64,000 nt of DNA from Fontivita pretiosa (GTDB lineage Bacteria > Planctomycetota > Phycisphaerae > Tepidisphaerales > Tepidisphaeraceae), in contig NZ_CP191258.1 in the NCBI RefSeq assembly GCF_050410795.1, positions 558,001 to 622,000 of the forward strand, read 5' to 3'. Below the pieces are notes generated by a model. That model did no database searches. It was not told the origin of the DNA and worked only from the letters and a program-made list of their open reading frames with translations. Of this stretch, positions 8,222-17,153 are shown one piece after another; the first letter of the stretch is position 1; each line of letters opens with the position of its first letter. Made by a program: the position numbers and the translations under genes.

Positions 8222-9980
8222 ACGATTGCTCGGCCGCGTCCATCTGCCCCATCTGGCGCTGTGCGATTCCCAGCCGCAACCATGCTTCGGCGTGCCGCGG
8301 ATCGCCCTGCACCGCAAGGCGCAAGTGATGCGCCGCCTCGTCGTATCTTCCGGCGGCGATCAGGGCGCCGCCCAGGCGAAAGTTCGCATCGACATAATTC
8401 GGATCGATGTCGAGCGCCTTGCGGTAGTACTCGATGGCACGGTCAAGGTCGCTGCTTCGCTCGTAGACCTGGCCGATCGTCAACAGGATGGGTGGGAATC
8501 TGGGCGAAAGCTCCAGCGCGCGGTTCAGGTGGGCCAGGGCCTTGTCGATCTGGTTGCGTCGCGCATAGACGATGCCGGCGTTGAGGTTGGTCTCGGCGAT
8601 GTTGGGATCGAGGTCGTAGGCGGCGAGGTAGTGCTGTTCGGCTTCGGCGTAGAGGCGCGAGTCTCCGCTGCGGTCGGCGGCGGCAACAAGGGCGTGGGCC
8701 AGATTGGTGTGGACCATCCAGGAGTCAGGATTTTTTGTCAGCGTGTCGCGCCACAGCGTAAGCGGATCGCTGTAGACGGGGGTTCTCATCGCCGTCAGCG
8801 CCGCCAGGGGGATCAGCAGGATAACCGCGGATTTGGACAAGAGTTTCCACGCAGTCGCCGCCAGCAGCGCGATCATCGCGGCCGAGGCGTGATACTGGAA
8901 GTGATCGGCGACGAAGGAGAATCGCATCGGGTAGACGTTGACAAACCCGAGGGCGGGGAAGAGCAGGCCGCAGAAGAGCATGACCGCCGCCGCCGGCCCG
9001 CGTCCGAGGCGCTTCTGCGCCGCGACCAGCGCGATCACCGCGACCAGAACCATCGCGGGAAACAGCCACTGCCACCACACGCCCGGATCGATCCGCCAGC
9101 GGGGATAGATGAATGCCAGCGGCCAGGGTACCAGCAGCTTCTGCACGTAGAAGACGATGACCCTTCCGGCGATGAGGATGCGATCCAGGGGCGAGAGGTC
9201 GAACTCGGCGATGGTCGCAGCGCTGGCGCCGACGTGGGTGTGCTCGAGGTAGGCTGTGAGCAGGCCCATCGCGATGCCGAGGATGAAAAATGGCGTGAGC
9301 GGGAGCACGTCGCGGCGGAGTTCGATTCGGCCGCGCTTCCACCAGAAGATCACGAGAATGGCCGCCGGCAGCGTCGCGGTGACGGATTTGCTCAAGAGAG
9401 CGGCGATGAACAGGGCAAACGAGATGGCGTAGTGGCGTATGTCATGAACAGTCGTGTGGCGCGCGATCTGCGCATCGTCAGATCGTCCGATCGTTCCATC
9501 AAGCCGAAGATAGGCCAGGGTCGCCAGCAGCGCAAACAAACCGGACAGGACATTTTTCCTCTCGGTGATCCAGGCGACGGATTCGACCTGAACGGGGTGA
9601 AGCGCGAAGATCGCCGCCGCCAGCCAGGCACCGGGCACGTCAAGCACTCGCAGCAATCGCCACAGCAGCAGCGAGCTTGCGATGTGCAGCAGGACGTTGG
9701 TGAGGTGATACCCGGTGGGATTCAGTCCCCAGAGGTGATACTCGATCCAGAATGTGGTGTGGACCATCGGATACCACTGCGGCAGCGAGCGGGGACTGGT
9801 CCAGATGCGCAACAGTCCGGGCAGGTCACGCAGGGTGGGGTTATTTACGACGTGCTCGGGATCATCCCAGATAAACTCGCCCCTGATCGCGGGCCAGTAG
9901 ACCGCGAAGGCGACGCAGGCGATGATGGCGGCGCCAAGCAGCGTCGGCGGGTCGATCCACGAAGCTTTGACTTTCTTCAT
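8166..9980 (-). CDS. Polytopic membrane protein with C-terminal TPR repeats (TMTC/GT-C-like)
   Basis: About 604 residues. The N-terminal two thirds contain roughly ten hydrophobic helices and an early acidic motif, FIWDDPEHVVNNPTL, typical of membrane proteins related to GT-C glycosyltransferases and TMTC proteins; the conserved LHPVQVESVAWITERKN follows the fourth helix. The last 200 residues are at least four tetratricopeptide repeats (for example AIEYYRKALDIDPNYVDANF), which are protein-interaction modules. It may be a lipid-linked-sugar transferase acting on exported proteins, but no activity is proven by sequence. ATG 9980 is preferred over GTG 9986. The gene is divergent from the next one. 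Confidence 0.8.
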   Translation of the reverse strand: MKKVKASWIDPPTLLGAAIIACVAFAVYWPAIRGEFIWDDPEHVVNNPTLRDLPGLLRIWTSPRSLPQWYPMVHTTFWIEYHLWGLNPTGYHLTNVLLHIASSLLLWRLLRVLDVPGAWLAAAIFALHPVQVESVAWITERKNVLSGLFALLATLAYLRLDGTIGRSDDAQIARHTTVHDIRHYAISFALFIAALLSKSVTATLPAAILVIFWWKRGRIELRRDVLPLTPFFILGIAMGLLTAYLEHTHVGASAATIAEFDLSPLDRILIAGRVIVFYVQKLLVPWPLAFIYPRWRIDPGVWWQWLFPAMVLVAVIALVAAQKRLGRGPAAAVMLFCGLLFPALGFVNVYPMRFSFVADHFQYHASAAMIALLAATAWKLLSKSAVILLIPLAALTAMRTPVYSDPLTLWRDTLTKNPDSWMVHTNLAHALVAAADRSGDSRLYAEAEQHYLAAYDLDPNIAETNLNAGIVYARRNQIDKALAHLNRALELSPRFPPILLTIGQVYERSSDLDRAIEYYRKALDIDPNYVDANFRLGGALIAAGRYDEAAHHLRLAVQGDPRHAEAWLRLGIAQRQMGQMDAAEQSFRTALQLRPELTRQILRR

Positions 9981-10042
9981 CGGCACGCGTGCAATGAATA
10001 TCGCCGCCAGGGGCCTGTTTTGCCAACTTACCGGGAGAAGCG

Positions 10043-10690
10043 ATGAAGCTGATCGGCAGTTTGCTGATGGGAGTGTTGATGCTCGCCTCGACGACGGCGC
10101 CGAACAACGCGCCGACAGATGCTGATGCCCTGGCCGAGGCGGTGATGAAGGCCAGCGGCGCCCAAGTCTGGCCGAGGGTCACGCGGATCAGGTTCACCTT
10201 CGGCGGCCGAAACCAACACGACTGGGACGTGCGGAACATGACCGACACCGTGACCTGGAAGGATCAGTCCGGCGCCACAAAGACGGTTACCGTGAACATC
10301 CTCAATCCCGGCGACGATCCCGACGCCAAAGCCGCTTTTGCGCGATGGACGAATGACACGTATTGGCTGCTGGCGCCATTGAAGCTGAAGGATCCGGGGG
10401 TGATTCGCACGCTCAAAGAGCCGGCCGAGATCGATGGCAAGGTGCACTGGGTGCTGAATCTGAGCTTTCGGGGCGTTGGTCTGACGCCGAACGATCAATA
10501 TGACCTGTACATCGATCCGCAGACACATCTGGTCAGGGCGTGGGACTTCATTCGTGAGGGCAAGCGAACCCGCCATACATGGGAAGGCTATCGCGACTTC
10601 AATGGGCTGATGCTCTCAACGGAACACGACACCGGCCGGGGGAAGCTGGTGATCAGTGAGATTGAAGTAAGCGTGGAGGCGAAAGGATAA
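10043..10690 (+). CDS. Small exported protein of unknown function
   Basis: 215 residues beginning with a short signal peptide (MKLIGSLLMGVLMLAS) and a likely cleavage site just after it, so the mature protein is exported. The body has alternating beta-rich segments and a pattern seen in outer-membrane lipoprotein-sorting-like proteins: an N-terminal helix (DADALAEAVMKASGA) that begins the mature chain, then strands ending in YIDPQTHLVRAWDF. No lipobox cysteine is present. A good Shine-Dalgarno sequence (GGGAGAAG at 10033-10040) supports the start. It is the only gene on this strand in the local neighbourhood. Confidence 0.7.
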   Translation: MKLIGSLLMGVLMLASTTAPNNAPTDADALAEAVMKASGAQVWPRVTRIRFTFGGRNQHDWDVRNMTDTVTWKDQSGATKTVTVNILNPGDDPDAKAAFARWTNDTYWLLAPLKLKDPGVIRTLKEPAEIDGKVHWVLNLSFRGVGLTPNDQYDLYIDPQTHLVRAWDFIREGKRTRHTWEGYRDFNGLMLSTEHDTGRGKLVISEIEVSVEAKG

Positions 10691-10816
10691 CAGGGCCGCG
10701 TTCTTTGTTCTGCCTTCACCTCTGCTACAAGCAACCGACCGCAACGCGTGCAAGGAGAACGCGCTGCGGCCGGTGCCAAGTCACAAAGCGATAGCGATGC
10801 ACTGCGGGTGGCGCCA

Positions 10817-11044
10817 TCAGGCGGCGCGGTTCACCAGGCCGACGATCACGAAGATGATCGCCAGCACCAGGAACACAAACAGCAGGGTTCGTCCGATGCC
10901 TGCGCTCATGCCTGCCACACCCCGCGCGCCCAGCACATAGGCGATGATCGCGATGATGAAGAAGACGATGGCCAGCCAGACGAGGTTGGGGATCGCCTGA
11001 GCAAGCAGGCCTGCGGAACCGAGCGTGGCAAGCGCTGTCAACAT
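10817..11044 (-). CDS. DUF1328-type small membrane protein
   Basis: A 75-residue inner-membrane protein with two hydrophobic helices (LVWLAIVFFIIAIIAYVLG and LLFVFLVLAIIFVIVGLV) joined by a short glycine-rich loop, ARGVAGMSAGIG. This is the standard size and layout of the DUF1328/YtjA family, whose members are often stress-induced and of unknown function. The start is fixed by a strong ribosome-binding site, AAGGAGAA, 5 bases before the ATG. The frame is open further upstream but those residues are arginine-rich and not family-like. Confidence 0.85.
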   Translation of the reverse strand: MLTALATLGSAGLLAQAIPNLVWLAIVFFIIAIIAYVLGARGVAGMSAGIGRTLLFVFLVLAIIFVIVGLVNRAA

Positions 11045-11167
11045 GACGTTCTCCTTGAGTTGGGAGCGGGCGGTTACGACACCATGTCGCGACCGACCCG
11101 ACCCGAGGTTACCGGCCCTATGTGGGAGCTTCGGGTGCAAAGGGTGTGCCGGGTGTTACGGGCTGCT

Positions 11168-11803
11168 TCACCGCTGAACCGTCGGCCAGAGCGCTACGCT
11201 GCACAGGCGGTGACCAATGCGGTCGAGGATCGGGACGCTGCGGACGTGCCGGAAGCCTGCCAGCACTTCCTTCATCGCCAGCACGTTCTCAAACAGCTCC
11301 AGATCCTTGTCCAGTATCTGCTGCGATTCGTTGAAAACGATCAGCACCAGCCCCGCTGACTTGATCAGTGGGTCGGCCTCCATCTTCTGAAGATCCTCCA
11401 CGACCCTGGTTCGCCACTGGGCGCCATAGCCGCCATGACGCACTCCTCCTTCGCGAAACTGGTAGGCGACTTTGACTTCGAGCCACAGCGCCTCGTCCGG
11501 TCCGGCCAAATCGGTTGGGTCAAAAAGTGTCGGCGGAGCCGAATCCAGGCGCAGCGGTCGGCCTTTGGGTGTGAGCACCAGGTCGCATCGCCTGCGGTGG
11601 CTGAGTTTCCTGCCGAACGTGGAGGGGTAATGCACTTCGCGGGCGACTTCATAATGCTGGCGCAATCCCTCGGCCAGCAACGCGTGCATGGCCAGCTCGT
11701 CCTTTGCATCCAGACCGTAGACCGCCTGCTCCAGGCGCAGGGCCGATTCGGCCTGGGCGATTGTGTGCCCGAGTTGATCGGCGAGGGTTGAAAAATCCCA
11801 CAT
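11168..11803 (-). CDS. Conserved hypothetical protein with PD-(D/E)XK-like nuclease motif
   Basis: A 211-residue soluble protein. RRRCDLVLTP followed about 40 residues later by ALWLEVKVAYQF gives the D...ExK spacing of the PD-(D/E)XK nuclease fold, used by restriction and repair enzymes. The C-terminal half (LQKMEADPLIKSAGLVLIVF) looks like the family's strand-helix core. The start at ATG 11803 (MWDFSTLADQ) removes a non-conserved lead of 13 residues. It lies 41 bases downstream of the PAP2 gene and may be cotranscribed with it. DNA cleavage is an inference; the motif is also found in non-catalytic relatives. Confidence 0.5.
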   Translation of the reverse strand: MWDFSTLADQLGHTIAQAESALRLEQAVYGLDAKDELAMHALLAEGLRQHYEVAREVHYPSTFGRKLSHRRRCDLVLTPKGRPLRLDSAPPTLFDPTDLAGPDEALWLEVKVAYQFREGGVRHGGYGAQWRTRVVEDLQKMEADPLIKSAGLVLIVFNESQQILDKDLELFENVLAMKEVLAGFRHVRSVPILDRIGHRLCSVALWPTVQR

Positions 11804-11844
11804 CAGCAAAGGATGAAGGCAAGGGGATGAAGGATCAAGCACTT

Positions 11845-12414
11845 TTACACGCCGAAGGCCTTGAGGACGGCCCAGGCGGCGGCGTAACCGAGCGCGATGC
11901 CCCCCACCACGTCGCTGGGCCAGTGGGCGTCCAGCACGTATCGCAACGCGGCGGTGATCAGGGCCAAAGTCCAGAAGGTGATGGCGGCGGCGGGATAGAA
12001 GTGCGCCAGCGCAACGGTCAGGGCCACGGCGCAGGCGCTGTGGCTGGAGGGAAAACTCTCGCGATGGTTGGCGTGCCTGAGGCTGGGTCCGAGAAACCGT
12101 CCGGCGTGCTCGCGATTGGGACGAACGCGCCCAACCAGGCGCTTGATGACGAAGGCGGAGACGGAGGCTGCGGAGACCGCGGCAATCAGCGGGATGATGG
12201 CATGGCGACGGGACGGATCAAGCTGAAAGATCAGCGCCGCCGCCGCCAGCGTTGCCACCGCCTGCCCGTACTGCGCCAGCCACTGTGTCTCGCGTTTGAC
12301 ATCTCCTTTGAACGAGAGCTGGAGCGTCGTCGGGACTCCCAGTCGTTCCAGGACCATCAGGATCCCACAGGCGGCAAGCAGGCCGATCAGCAGAACCAGG
12401 TTCATTTCGTGCAT
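11845..12414 (-). CDS. PAP2-family membrane phosphatase
   Basis: A 189-residue integral membrane enzyme with about five hydrophobic segments. The three catalytic motifs of the PAP2/lipid phosphate phosphatase superfamily are present in order: KRLVGRVRPN (K-x6-RP), PSSHSA (PSGH-like) and RYVLDAHWPSD (R-x5-H-x3-D). Family members remove phosphate from phosphatidylglycerol phosphate, undecaprenyl diphosphate or similar lipids on the outer face of the membrane. ATG 12414 is chosen (MHEMNLVLLIG); ATG 12405 is also possible. The neighbouring glycosyltransferases on the opposite strand use polyprenyl-phosphate sugars, so recycling of the lipid carrier is a reasonable guess. Confidence 0.85.
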   Translation of the reverse strand: MHEMNLVLLIGLLAACGILMVLERLGVPTTLQLSFKGDVKRETQWLAQYGQAVATLAAAALIFQLDPSRRHAIIPLIAAVSAASVSAFVIKRLVGRVRPNREHAGRFLGPSLRHANHRESFPSSHSACAVALTVALAHFYPAAAITFWTLALITAALRYVLDAHWPSDVVGGIALGYAAAWAVLKAFGV

Positions 12415-12477
12415 GTCGTGCGGCGTAGGATGCGGGCGACGACCCGTCGGGTCAAGCGCGGGATCATTCGCGGGCCA

Positions 12478-12506
12478 TTGGTGGCGGGCGATGCAGCGGT
12501 TAAGCT
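12478..12506 (+). promoter_or_regulatory. Putative promoter of the PMT-type glycosyltransferase, near-leaderless
   Basis: TTGGTG at 12478-12483, 17-base spacer, TAAGCT at 12501-12506. The -10 box is weak (only the conserved T, A and final T match well) and ends 11 bases before ATG 12518. Confidence 0.3.
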
Positions 12507-12517
12507 CCCGACCACGC

Positions 12518-14371
12518 ATGCTTGACGCCCGGCGACGCGCATTGTTTGTCCTGCTGCTGCTGGCCATCGTCGCGCTGTACCTGGTCGGGAACCACTCGGT
12601 GAGCCTGTGGGACCGCGACGAGCCGCGATACGCGCAAACATCGCGACAGATGCTGGCCAGCGGCGACTGGGTCGTCCCCAGGCTCCTCGACGAGCCGCGG
12701 GAGAAAAAGCCCGTCTTCGTCTACTGGTGCCAGGCGGCGGCGATGGCGCTGCTGGGGGACAATGCGTTTGCGGCGAGGCTGCCTTCGGTCATTGGCGTTG
12801 CGCTGACCATCGTCATCATCACGGTGATTCTGGGCAGGACGATCGGTGTGACTCAGGGCCGCTGGACGGCGATCATCTTCGCCACCAGCGCCCTGACCAT
12901 CGCCGCCGCCAAGATGTCCATCACCGACGGCGTGCTGATCCTGTTCATCACGACCGCTCAGTTGTGCCTCTATGCGATCTGGCAGCGACGAGCAACCTGG
13001 CCAATCGCCATTGTGATGGGCCTGGCGGTGGGTTTTGCCGCCCTGACCAAAGGCCCGGTGGTGCTGGGGGTGATGCTCATGACCCTGCTGGCGCTGGCGG
13101 CGATCCGGTATACCGAGCAGCGAACGCCAGTGATCATCCAGCTTGCCCGACACTACGTGATTCGTCGGCGGCCTGTTACCTCCTCCACCGACTCTGCTGG
13201 GGAGGGCAGCGATAGGGGTTGTGCCGCGCCGTCGGATGTCATTCGAACTCGCAGTACAGCCCCCGCCGTAGCGTCCTCCCGAAATGCCGGCAGAGGGGGC
13301 TGGACGACAGCCGTCGCCAAAGCCGTGGTCGCAATCCTGCTCGCCCTGGCGGTTTTGGCGCCCTGGCTTTACGCGATCGAGCAGCGTCTGCCGGGCTACA
13401 CGCTGCGCACACTCAAGGCCGAAGTCTTCGAGCGCGCCCGCAAGCCGCAGGAAGGCCACAAGGGCCCGCCGGGCTATTATCTGTTGACGATCTGGGGCAC
13501 GTATTTCCCCTGGAGTTTGCTGTTGCCGGCGGCGATGGTCAGCGGCTGGCGGAATCGGCACCGGCCACCGGTGCGATTCGCGCTGGCGGCGGTCATCGGC
13601 CCGTGGATCATGTTCGAGATCGTTCAGACGAAGCTGCCGCATTATCTTCTGCCGGTGTTTCCGGCACTGGCGTATCTGACCGCCGACATGCTGATCCGTG
13701 GCGAGCACGACGAGGAACTGGCGAATCGGGCATTTCTGCGCGTCGTGCTCGTCTGGGGCGGCATCGTCGTGGCGATCAGCCTGCTGCCGTGGTTGGCGAT
13801 GTTCATCTTCGGCTCGCCCCCCCTGCCGGGGCTGCTGGCGATGATCCTGCTGCCGATTGTGGCGATGGAGTATGCGCGATCGACGTACGTGCACTTCCGC
13901 GCCGCGCGCCCGCTCGACGCCGCCGCCGTCATGGCCATCGGCATGATCCTGCTCGTCGGCGTGCTTTACGGGCTGTATCTGCCCAATGCGCGGTACCTCC
14001 AGATCTCCCGGCAGCTTGCCGAGAGGCTCAAAGCCGAAGGCGCCACGCGCGTCGGCGACGCGATGATGATCGACTATAAGGAGATGAGCCTGGCGTTCTA
14101 CCAGGGCGGCACGATCCGCCCGCAGCGGGACGATGAGTTTCTGGTGAACACGCCGCCGTTCGAGTGGCCCAGGTGGATCGTGATGACCGAAGCGGTGTGG
14201 AAGCGAATGCCGCCGCAGGTGAAATCGAAGCTGGACGTGATCCACACCGTCCGCGGGCTGAACTACGCGGGCAAGGACGCCGACGGACGACACATGACGA
14301 CGGTGCACCTGCTGCGGCGAAAGCCGCTTGAGCTGAGCGAATCCGACAGCCAGAAACCGCAAAACCCATGA
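12518..14371 (+). CDS. Glycosyltransferase family 39/ArnT-type membrane protein (PMT_2)
   Basis: 617 residues with about twelve hydrophobic helices. After the first helix the luminal motif SLWDRDEPRYAQTSRQML is the catalytic acidic loop of ArnT/PMT transferases, which move sugars from polyprenyl phosphate to lipid or protein acceptors outside the membrane. KKPVFVYW and the later PHYLLPVFPALAYL are also family motifs. Residues about 221-261 are an unusual hydrophilic, Ser/Gly/Arg-rich insert encoded by a palindromic repeat (see 13180-13302). The gene is coupled by an ATGA overlap to a polyprenyl-phosphate glycosyltransferase, which would make its donor substrate. Confidence 0.85.
   Translation: MLDARRRALFVLLLLAIVALYLVGNHSVSLWDRDEPRYAQTSRQMLASGDWVVPRLLDEPREKKPVFVYWCQAAAMALLGDNAFAARLPSVIGVALTIVIITVILGRTIGVTQGRWTAIIFATSALTIAAAKMSITDGVLILFITTAQLCLYAIWQRRATWPIAIVMGLAVGFAALTKGPVVLGVMLMTLLALAAIRYTEQRTPVIIQLARHYVIRRRPVTSSTDSAGEGSDRGCAAPSDVIRTRSTAPAVASSRNAGRGGWTTAVAKAVVAILLALAVLAPWLYAIEQRLPGYTLRTLKAEVFERARKPQEGHKGPPGYYLLTIWGTYFPWSLLLPAAMVSGWRNRHRPPVRFALAAVIGPWIMFEIVQTKLPHYLLPVFPALAYLTADMLIRGEHDEELANRAFLRVVLVWGGIVVAISLLPWLAMFIFGSPPLPGLLAMILLPIVAMEYARSTYVHFRAARPLDAAAVMAIGMILLVGVLYGLYLPNARYLQISRQLAERLKAEGATRVGDAMMIDYKEMSLAFYQGGTIRPQRDDEFLVNTPPFEWPRWIVMTEAVWKRMPPQVKSKLDVIHTVRGLNYAGKDADGRHMTTVHLLRRKPLELSESDSQKPQNP
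13180..13302. repeat. Imperfect inverted-repeat element inserted in frame inside the PMT gene
   Basis: Two arms, 13180-13222 and 13258-13302, are imperfect reverse complements, each with its own small CCTCC...GGAGG-like hairpin. Together with the 35-base centre they encode about 41 residues of low-hydrophobicity sequence between two membrane helices. This resembles small GC-rich palindromic elements that spread through planctomycete genomes, but no second copy was found in this window. Confidence 0.4.
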
Positions 14372-15525
14372 CCTGCCCCGTCGCGCCAGCCGATAATGAA
14401 ACCAACGTGCAAACTCCTCGGATCAGCCTGATCATCCCGACGTTGAACGAAGCGGAGAATTTGTCTACGCTGGTGGAGCAGATCGCCGCGGCATTGCGGG
14501 GGCGCAGCTACGAGATCATCATCGTTGACGACAACAGCCAGGACAACACGCAAGAGGTTTGTGCGCAGTTGAGCAAGGCGCACCCGCTGCGGCTGATCGT
14601 ACGACGGAATCCCAAAGATGGATTGGGCGGCGCGGTACTGCACGGCTTTTCCCAGGCACGCGGGGAGTATCTGGTGGTGATGGACGCCGATCTTCAACAC
14701 CCGCCGGGCAAACTTCCCGAATTGCTGGAACCGCTGGAACGTGAAGAGGCGGACTTTGTGCTGGGATCGCGGCATGTTCCCGGCGGCAGCGTGGGAGAGC
14801 GATGGGGATTGTTCCGGCGGATCAACTCCTGGGTCGCGACGCTGCTGGCGCGCCCGTTCGCTGGGAAGGTGCGCGATCCGATGTCCGGGTTTTTCGCCCT
14901 GAAGCGTCAGACCTTCCAGCGTGCCCAGCGACTCACGCCTTTGGGTTACAAGATCGGCCTGGAGCTGATGTGCAAGTGCCGGGTGCAGCGAGTCAAGGAA
15001 ATCCCCATTCATTTTGCCGAGCGAGCCCGCGGGCAGTCCAAGCTCACCATCCGCGAGCAGTTCCGCTACCTGGAACACCTCAGCCGGCTGTACGACTTCT
15101 GCTTCCCCCGGCTCTCGCCGATCGTCAAGTTCCTGATCGTCACGATTCTTGACTGGTGCGTGGGTCTGGGGATGTATCAGATGATGCTTTGGGCACAGGT
15201 TCCCTTGGTGCGGGCGGTTGTCGTGGCATACCTTGCGGCGATTTTCGTGACCGCGGTGTTTCATCGCCGATACATTCGCACGCAGCGCGAGTTCCTGGTG
15301 AGCAGACACCCCTGGGGTGAATTCATGCTGATCGCGCTGGCGGAGATCGCAGCCTGCGCCGCCGTCGCCGCCTGGGCGGTTTATCGCGTGCGGGTGCTGT
15401 CGGCGATCGAGGTGTTCCTGCTGAGCTTCGCCGCCGCCACCATCACGCGATATGTCCTGCGCAAGGAGCTGATGCAGGACATCCGGGGCTTGCGTCGAGA
15501 GCTCCGCAAAGACGAGCTGGTTTGA
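14368..15525 (+). CDS. Polyprenyl-phosphate glycosyltransferase (DPM1/GT2) with GtrA-like C-terminus
   Basis: 385 residues. The N-terminal GT2 domain has SLIIPTLNEAENL, the nucleotide-binding VDDNSQDNT, and MDADLQHPPGKLPEL (DxD), all typical of dolichol/polyprenyl-phosphate mannose synthases. The domain ends near residue 235 (ARGQSKLTIREQFRYL). It is followed by four hydrophobic helices, arranged as in GtrA-type membrane domains that dock or flip the lipid-linked sugar. The start overlaps the upstream glycosyltransferase (ATGA), so the two are translated together: this enzyme would make polyprenyl-P-sugar for the ArnT/PMT-type transferase. The sugar cannot be read from the sequence. Confidence 0.9.
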   Translation: MTCPVAPADNETNVQTPRISLIIPTLNEAENLSTLVEQIAAALRGRSYEIIIVDDNSQDNTQEVCAQLSKAHPLRLIVRRNPKDGLGGAVLHGFSQARGEYLVVMDADLQHPPGKLPELLEPLEREEADFVLGSRHVPGGSVGERWGLFRRINSWVATLLARPFAGKVRDPMSGFFALKRQTFQRAQRLTPLGYKIGLELMCKCRVQRVKEIPIHFAERARGQSKLTIREQFRYLEHLSRLYDFCFPRLSPIVKFLIVTILDWCVGLGMYQMMLWAQVPLVRAVVVAYLAAIFVTAVFHRRYIRTQREFLVSRHPWGEFMLIALAEIAACAAVAAWAVYRVRVLSAIEVFLLSFAAATITRYVLRKELMQDIRGLRRELRKDELV

Positions 15526-15577
15526 TCAAACCTTGCCGAAGGGCAGGCGGAAAGCGACACAGGGTCCATTGGCCGTT

Positions 15578-15606
15578 TTGACGTTTGCTTCGTCGCGATC
15601 TAACTT
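15578..15606 (+). promoter_or_regulatory. Putative promoter of thrC, near-leaderless
   Basis: TTGACG at 15578-15583, 17-base spacer, TAACTT at 15601-15606. The -10 box ends 7 bases before ATG 15614. Confidence 0.4.
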
Positions 15607-15613
15607 GTTTCCC

Positions 15614-17089
15614 ATGACCGACGCCGCGTTTCAGCAGTGCATCAACCCCTCCTGCCGGGCGACCTACGCGATCGCCGACGTGAAAGTCTCCTGCACCAGA
15701 TGTGGGAGCCTGCTCGACGTCTGCTACGACTGGAAACGCCTGCCGGTGCCCAAGAGCATGGCGTTTTTCGAGCACCGCTGGGCAACCAAGGGCACGGGGG
15801 GTGAAGGAAAGCTCGATTTTTCAGGCGTGTGGCGATTCCGCGAGCTGATGCCCTTCTATCGCAATGAAGACGACATCGTCACCATTGGTGAGGGCAGAAC
15901 GGTTCTTCAGCATGCCGATCTGCTGGCGCGGCAGCTCAACATGCGCCCGGGATCGTTGATGCTTCAGTACGAAGGGTTGAATCCTTCGGGCAGTTTCAAG
16001 GACAACGGGATGACCGCGGCGTTCACGCACGCACGCATCGTCGGCGCACGCCGCGTCGCCTGCGCGTCCACCGGCAACACCAGCGCCAGCCTGGCGATGT
16101 TCGCCAGCATCGCCCAGATGCAGGGGATCGTGTTTATCGGGTCGGGCAAGATTTCCTTCGGCAAGCTCTCGCAGGCGCTGGACTACGGTGCGATGACGCT
16201 GCAGATCAAGGGGGACTTTGACGACTGCCTGCGACGCATCCGGCAGATCGCGGTGGATCTGCCCCAACTGGGCATCTACCTGATGAACAGCGTCAATCCC
16301 TTCCGGCTGGAGGGGCAGAAGTCGATCATGTATCGCATTCTGGAGGCGCGAGACTGGGAGCCGCCGGACTGGATCATCGTGCCGGGCGGCAACCTGGGCA
16401 ACAGCTCGGCGTTCGGCAAGGCGTTCATGGAGCTGCGCGATCTGGGGCTGATCAGGCGCATCCCGCGGCTGGCGATCATCAACGCCAGCGGTGCCAACAC
16501 GCTCAATGAGCTGTTCACCCGTCGCGGCATGCGCTGGAACGCAGGACACTACGACGCCAGCATCGCTCAGAAGCTGTATGCGGCGATGGATGAGGCCAAC
16601 TTCCGCCCGCACACGGTCGCCAGCGCCATCGAGATCAGCCGTCCGGTGAACCTGCCCAAGTCGCTGCGGGCGTTGGAGGTGATGGATGGCCTGGTGCGTG
16701 AGGTGACCGATGAGGAGATTCTGGAGCACCGGGCGCTGGTGGCGCGCTGCGGCTTCGGCTGCGAGCCCGCCAGTGCCGCCAGCGTCGCCGGGCTGGCCCA
16801 GCTTTTGGCCGAGCAGGTCATCTCGCCGGATGAAACCGTGGTGTGCATTCTGACCGGCCACGAGCTGAAGGATCCCAATGCGACGGTGAAGTATCACACC
16901 GGCATTGACATGAACAGCGTCCAGGACCTTGCCCCAAGGACCGAACCTAAGGGCAAGTACGTCAATCGCCCGGTGCAGGTGGAGGATGATCTGGAGTCGA
17001 TCGTCAAAGCGCTGGGTGGAGATGCGAAGATGCTCAAGGATGTGGACCTGAGCAAGCCCAGGCCTCATATTCCGGCGGTGGAGTATTGA
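15614..17089 (+). CDS. thrC: Threonine synthase
   Basis: A 491-residue PLP enzyme that converts O-phosphohomoserine to threonine in the cytoplasm. An N-terminal zinc-ribbon-like segment (CINPSC ... CTRCGSLLDVCYD) precedes the catalytic fold, as in the longer bacterial/archaeal class. The PLP-binding lysine is K129 in NPSGSFKDNGM. The phosphate-binding region VPGGNLGNSSAFGKAF lies near residue 255. Start ATG 15614 is supported by a promoter-like sequence just upstream; the frame is open to 15533, but those residues are not family-like. No hom or thrB gene is adjacent. Confidence 0.93.
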   Translation: MTDAAFQQCINPSCRATYAIADVKVSCTRCGSLLDVCYDWKRLPVPKSMAFFEHRWATKGTGGEGKLDFSGVWRFRELMPFYRNEDDIVTIGEGRTVLQHADLLARQLNMRPGSLMLQYEGLNPSGSFKDNGMTAAFTHARIVGARRVACASTGNTSASLAMFASIAQMQGIVFIGSGKISFGKLSQALDYGAMTLQIKGDFDDCLRRIRQIAVDLPQLGIYLMNSVNPFRLEGQKSIMYRILEARDWEPPDWIIVPGGNLGNSSAFGKAFMELRDLGLIRRIPRLAIINASGANTLNELFTRRGMRWNAGHYDASIAQKLYAAMDEANFRPHTVASAIEISRPVNLPKSLRALEVMDGLVREVTDEEILEHRALVARCGFGCEPASAASVAGLAQLLAEQVISPDETVVCILTGHELKDPNATVKYHTGIDMNSVQDLAPRTEPKGKYVNRPVQVEDDLESIVKALGGDAKMLKDVDLSKPRPHIPAVEY

Positions 17090-17153
17090 GGGCCAGATCG
17101 CAGAATGACAAAGACAGACGCGCGGTTCGCGACTGCGACTGTTGCCCTTTGCA

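Noticed and set aside
8085..10046. 653-codon plus-strand open frame opposite the TPR protein
   Set aside because: Shadow of the TPR/membrane gene; no motifs and highly charged low-complexity sequence.
12500..14362. 620-codon minus-strand open frame opposite the PMT gene
   Set aside because: Arg/Gln/His-rich without motifs; the opposite strand encodes a recognisable membrane transferase.
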